In this document: in pieces, positions 6,789-9,053 of the stretch | Layout: each line of letters starts with the position of its first letter | Position numbering within the stretch: position 1 is the first letter of the stretch | Made by a program: the position numbers and the translations under genes | Assembly (NCBI GenBank): GCA_016938795.1 | Contig: JAFGTZ010000153.1 | Location: forward strand, 1-9,053 | DNA length: 9,053 bases | Origin: Chromatiaceae bacterium | Lineage (GTDB): Bacteria; Pseudomonadota; Gammaproteobacteria; Chromatiales; Chromatiaceae | Direction: 5' to 3' | The notes under the pieces: model-generated | Seen by the model: the letters and a program-made list of their open reading frames with translations, nothing else | Database searches by the model: none | Told to the model about the DNA's origin: nothing

Positions 6789-7964
6789 TCAGTCCTTCTC
6801 GAAGTAGTCCATGAACGCCGTCAGCGGATCATCACCGTGACCGGCCATCGGCTTGATCTGCGCCGCCAGTCGGGCGCGTTCGGCGGGATCGGAGGGCCAA
6901 GCGCGGCGGAAGGGGCCGTTCCCGAAGCCGACGCGCACCTCGGTTGCCCGTTTCCAGTTCGGCAGCAGCAGGGCCGCCGGATGCCATTTCTGGCCAGTCC
7001 AATAGGGGCGCAGGATCAGCGGGCTGGCCATGCGGTCACGCTGCTCATCCGGGATCAGCGTTGAGTCGCCCGGTTCACCAACATCTTTGAAATGAAAGAT
7101 GATCGGCAGCCCGAATAAAGCGCGGGGATAAACGCCATCGACCGGATGCTCGGGCGCATGTTTGGCCGCATGGCGATGCGTCTGACGCCGGATGGTGTCG
7201 GGTTCCGGCCAGTGGCTGCGGCCGGGCCGATTGCCTTGGCCAGGGTTGCGGCCCAGATTTGGACCTTGACGAAAGCGTTGCAGCTTTTTGAGCGACGTTT
7301 CCCAAGCCTCCATCTCTTTCAAACCGCTCGGCACCACAGACAGCCGACCACCGCATTCAGTCACTTCCTCCAGACTCACCGGCTTGAGCGAGCCGACCTG
7401 CACCGCGCCAAATCCGCGCCGCGTTCGCGCACCCACACCACCGAAACTCGCCCACCAACGCAGTGCGGTTTGCACTTCATCATGCTGCTGTGAAGTGAGG
7501 TCCGAGGCGCAGCGCACGGAGAGTTCAAACGAATAGCCGGGCCTCAACAGCATCGGATCTGCGCCTGGATCGAGGATGAGTCCGTAGGCCGGCAACCCCT
7601 GGATTTGACTTTTCGCGCTGAGCTGCCCCGCCTGAACGGGTTTGGCCTTGACCCGCACAGCGACATGGCTTGCGCTGGGACCGCTGCCGGCAATCCCGCC
7701 CCAAATCGCCGCCTCGCGTTGAAATATCGCCTCCGGCGAGGCGAAGGGACCGGCGACGATCCGCCACCAGAAGCGCAGTTGACCGCGAATGCCCGCCGCG
7801 CGGATCGGCATCGCGGTATCGACTTCCGCCGCCCGCACCCCGCCGCCATAGAGCGGCGTGACCAGCTTGCAGTTGTAATGGGTCCAGGGATCGGTCTTGT
7901 CATCCTTGGTACTGGACCAAGCGCTCAGAACACCGGAATCAAGCTCCAGGGTGGATCGACGCAT
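6789..7964 (-). CDS. cmr1: Type III-B CRISPR RAMP protein Cmr1
   Basis: Subunit of the crRNA-guided Cmr complex; in the family Cmr1 sits at the head near the 3' end of the crRNA. The 391-residue product has two RAMP/RRM halves. The first holds VTPLYGGG (35-42) and the glycine/arginine segment AGIRGQLRFWWR (57-68). The second holds RWWASFGGVGARTRRGFGAV (169-188), a typical RAMP glycine-rich loop. The GRSHWPEPDTIRR stretch (248-260), within an Arg/His-rich region (230-275), is a Cmr1 family hallmark. The length fits the family. The ATG at 7964 is preceded by GGAG eight bases upstream and lies 35 bp after the effector stop. The gene ends 3 bp before cas10, whose AAGGA ribosome site lies inside the cmr1 3' end, suggesting translational coupling. 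Nothing looks broken. Confidence 0.95.
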   Translation of the reverse strand: MRRSTLELDSGVLSAWSSTKDDKTDPWTHYNCKLVTPLYGGGVRAAEVDTAMPIRAAGIRGQLRFWWRIVAGPFASPEAIFQREAAIWGGIAGSGPSASHVAVRVKAKPVQAGQLSAKSQIQGLPAYGLILDPGADPMLLRPGYSFELSVRCASDLTSQQHDEVQTALRWWASFGGVGARTRRGFGAVQVGSLKPVSLEEVTECGGRLSVVPSGLKEMEAWETSLKKLQRFRQGPNLGRNPGQGNRPGRSHWPEPDTIRRQTHRHAAKHAPEHPVDGVYPRALFGLPIIFHFKDVGEPGDSTLIPDEQRDRMASPLILRPYWTGQKWHPAALLLPNWKRATEVRVGFGNGPFRRAWPSDPAERARLAAQIKPMAGHGDDPLTAFMDYFEKD

Positions 7965-7999
7965 GTCAAAGGCTCCGTGTGGGTCTCGCGGCGACGGCC

Positions 8000-9053
8000 T
8001 CAGTCTTCGTACAGTTCCAGGCGAACAAAGGGGGCATACTGGGCGCGGCGCTCGGCCACCACACGGACCCCCGCATCGGCCTTGCGGTTCTGGGTCAGCA
8101 GTTTGTCGTACTCGTCATGATCGACGATGCGCCACACCAGCAGCCGCCAGCCCTCGACCGAGACCAGATAGCGGTCACGGGTATGATCGCCGCGCTTGAG
8201 CCAGAACAAACCGTTGCTCCATGACTCATGTTTGCCGACCGCCAGTTGTTCAACAGAGCGGGCCACGCGCTGGATGTAATCCTCTGGAGCCGTGCCCTCG
8301 GTCGCACGCACCTTGAGCAGATCATCGAATGCCCGGCGCGACAGATAGGGCACCAGCGCCGTGGGCCGCTCCAGCTCCTCCCAGATCAGGAAGCCGACCG
8401 GCGAGAGGCTGACCTGACCCTGACCGACATCCTCGAACAGCGATTCCAGAACCGCGCGCTCATCGAACGAGGGCAGCGCCTTGTCGAGTTCGGCGCGCGG
8501 GATCGCCGTCTCGTTCTGGATGCGCTCCAAGAGCGGGCGCAGCGGTTCGAGCCGCGAGCGGGCGAACTCCACCGGCATCATCGGCAGCGGAATCAGGGCG
8601 CTGGATTGCTCGAAGATGTACTTGGCCGGCACCCCGCGCAGCATGCCGATGAGCACCGTATAGGGCACCAGACTCTTGAAACCGCCCGTGGGGTTGAGCA
8701 CGCACTGTCCGGCGCCATTGGCGTCGATCTCGCGCAGCACGGCCTTGGTGAAATTGAGTACGCCGGCACTCTGAAAGGTCTGAGCATCCGTGACCTGCAA
8801 GCCTGAAATGACCTCGATCCGGCAAAGAATCCCCGGACGGGCCTGCTCCAGATAGCGCTTGACCGCCCAGGCACAGGCTTGTCCGTCGGCGGTCTCGGAG
8901 CTGAACAGCACCACGGTGTCCTTGGCGTTCACATCCATGCGGGCCAGCGAATGGATCTCGGCCGATAGAACATTCTTTAGGGCGGCCTCATCGTCCAGGC
9001 GGGCGGTGCGGAAGGTGTCGTGGATGACCTTGGAAGCGGCCTCGACCCCGCCG
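8000..9053 (-). CDS. cami1: CARF-wHTH-RelE-like type III CRISPR effector, Cami1-like (5' end beyond window)
   Basis: Probable cyclic-oligoadenylate-activated ribonuclease. The frame stays open to the right edge, giving 350 visible residues. The first ATG (8938) is internal, because the preceding 38 codons carry the APE2256-type CARF motif SAEIHS (8965-8948). Counting from that Met: the CARF strand VVLFSSETADGQ is near 9-20, and the nucleotide-binding loop NPTGGFKS is at 82-89. A winged-helix-like stretch spans about 155-190 (VSLSPVGFLIWEE). Residues 200-312 resemble RelE, with GWRLLVW (R265), VRVVAERRAQY (R297/R298) and Y301 in the places of RelE R61, R81 and Y87. Known: the CARF-RelE protein Cami1 of Allochromatium vinosum docks on the ribosomal stalk and cleaves mRNA once activated by cyclic tetraadenylate, and related CARF proteins (Crn1) are ring nucleases. 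Inferred: this is the output arm of the adjacent Cmr system, and K88 may help degrade the ligand. The alternative is a CARF regulator or ring nuclease with an inactive C-terminus. CARF assignment is firm; RelE is likely. Confidence 0.85.
   Translation of the reverse strand, partial: GGVEAASKVIHDTFRTARLDDEAALKNVLSAEIHSLARMDVNAKDTVVLFSSETADGQACAWAVKRYLEQARPGILCRIEVISGLQVTDAQTFQSAGVLNFTKAVLREIDANGAGQCVLNPTGGFKSLVPYTVLIGMLRGVPAKYIFEQSSALIPLPMMPVEFARSRLEPLRPLLERIQNETAIPRAELDKALPSFDERAVLESLFEDVGQGQVSLSPVGFLIWEELERPTALVPYLSRRAFDDLLKVRATEGTAPEDYIQRVARSVEQLAVGKHESWSNGLFWLKRGDHTRDRYLVSVEGWRLLVWRIVDHDEYDKLLTQNRKADAGVRVVAERRAQYAPFVRLELYED

Noticed and set aside
8000..8938. CARF gene starting at the ATG at 8938
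   Set aside because: The frame stays open to 9053 and the upstream codons contain the conserved SAEIHS motif, so this Met is internal.
1..9053. CRISPR array, tRNA, rRNA or insertion sequence
   Set aside because: Looked for regularly spaced repeats, tRNA-like arms and transposase motifs on both strands; none seen.

Overview
The window is a nearly complete type III-B (Cmr) CRISPR-Cas effector operon, read entirely from the minus strand (right to left), followed by a small, decayed-looking toxin-antitoxin module at the left end. The DNA is GC-rich. The protein set, above all a CARF protein with a RelE-like C-terminus next to Cmr genes and a DUF29 gene, points to a gammaproteobacterium, most likely a purple sulfur bacterium (Chromatiaceae, near Allochromatium, Thiocapsa or Thiocystis). 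That assignment is an inference from protein character, not a database match.

Layout in transcription order. (1) From the right edge to 8000: a CARF-wHTH-RelE-like effector whose N-terminus lies outside the window. It resembles Cami1, the cyclic-oligoadenylate-activated mRNA interferase characterised in Allochromatium vinosum. (2) cmr1, 7964-6789. (3) cas10/cmr2, 6785-4959, without an HD nuclease domain but with an intact GGDD cyclase motif. (4) A DUF29 gene, 4962-4498, inserted between cas10 and cmr3 and overlapping both. (5) cmr3, 4505-3240, with a basic N-terminal extension of about 50 residues. (6) cmr4, 3201-2305, with the catalytic Asp at residue 26. (7) cmr5, 2308-1895. (8) cmr6, 1891-863. 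Junctions are 3-bp gaps, ATGA overlaps or an 8-bp overlap, apart from gaps of 35 bp (effector to cmr1) and 38 bp (cmr3 to cmr4). One polycistronic message with its promoter beyond the right edge is likely.

How the genes should work together. Cmr1, Cas10 and Cmr3-6 form the crRNA-guided complex. Cmr4 would cut target RNA, while Cas10 would turn target recognition into cyclic oligoadenylate through its Palm/GGDD domain. Because Cas10 lacks HD, defence beyond target RNA cleavage probably depends on the second messenger. The CARF-RelE protein is the obvious receiver and would stop translation by cutting mRNA on ribosomes. DUF29 is the unexplained member: its position and overlaps suggest a co-translated accessory factor.

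Left of cmr6 (1-862) lie a short hairpin, a 66-codon reading frame of unknown nature with hints of a frameshifted 5' end, an antitoxin gene and a PIN-domain (VapC-type) toxin gene that stops at residue 81, well short of full family length. No CRISPR array, cas6, cas1/cas2, tRNA, rRNA or insertion sequence is visible.
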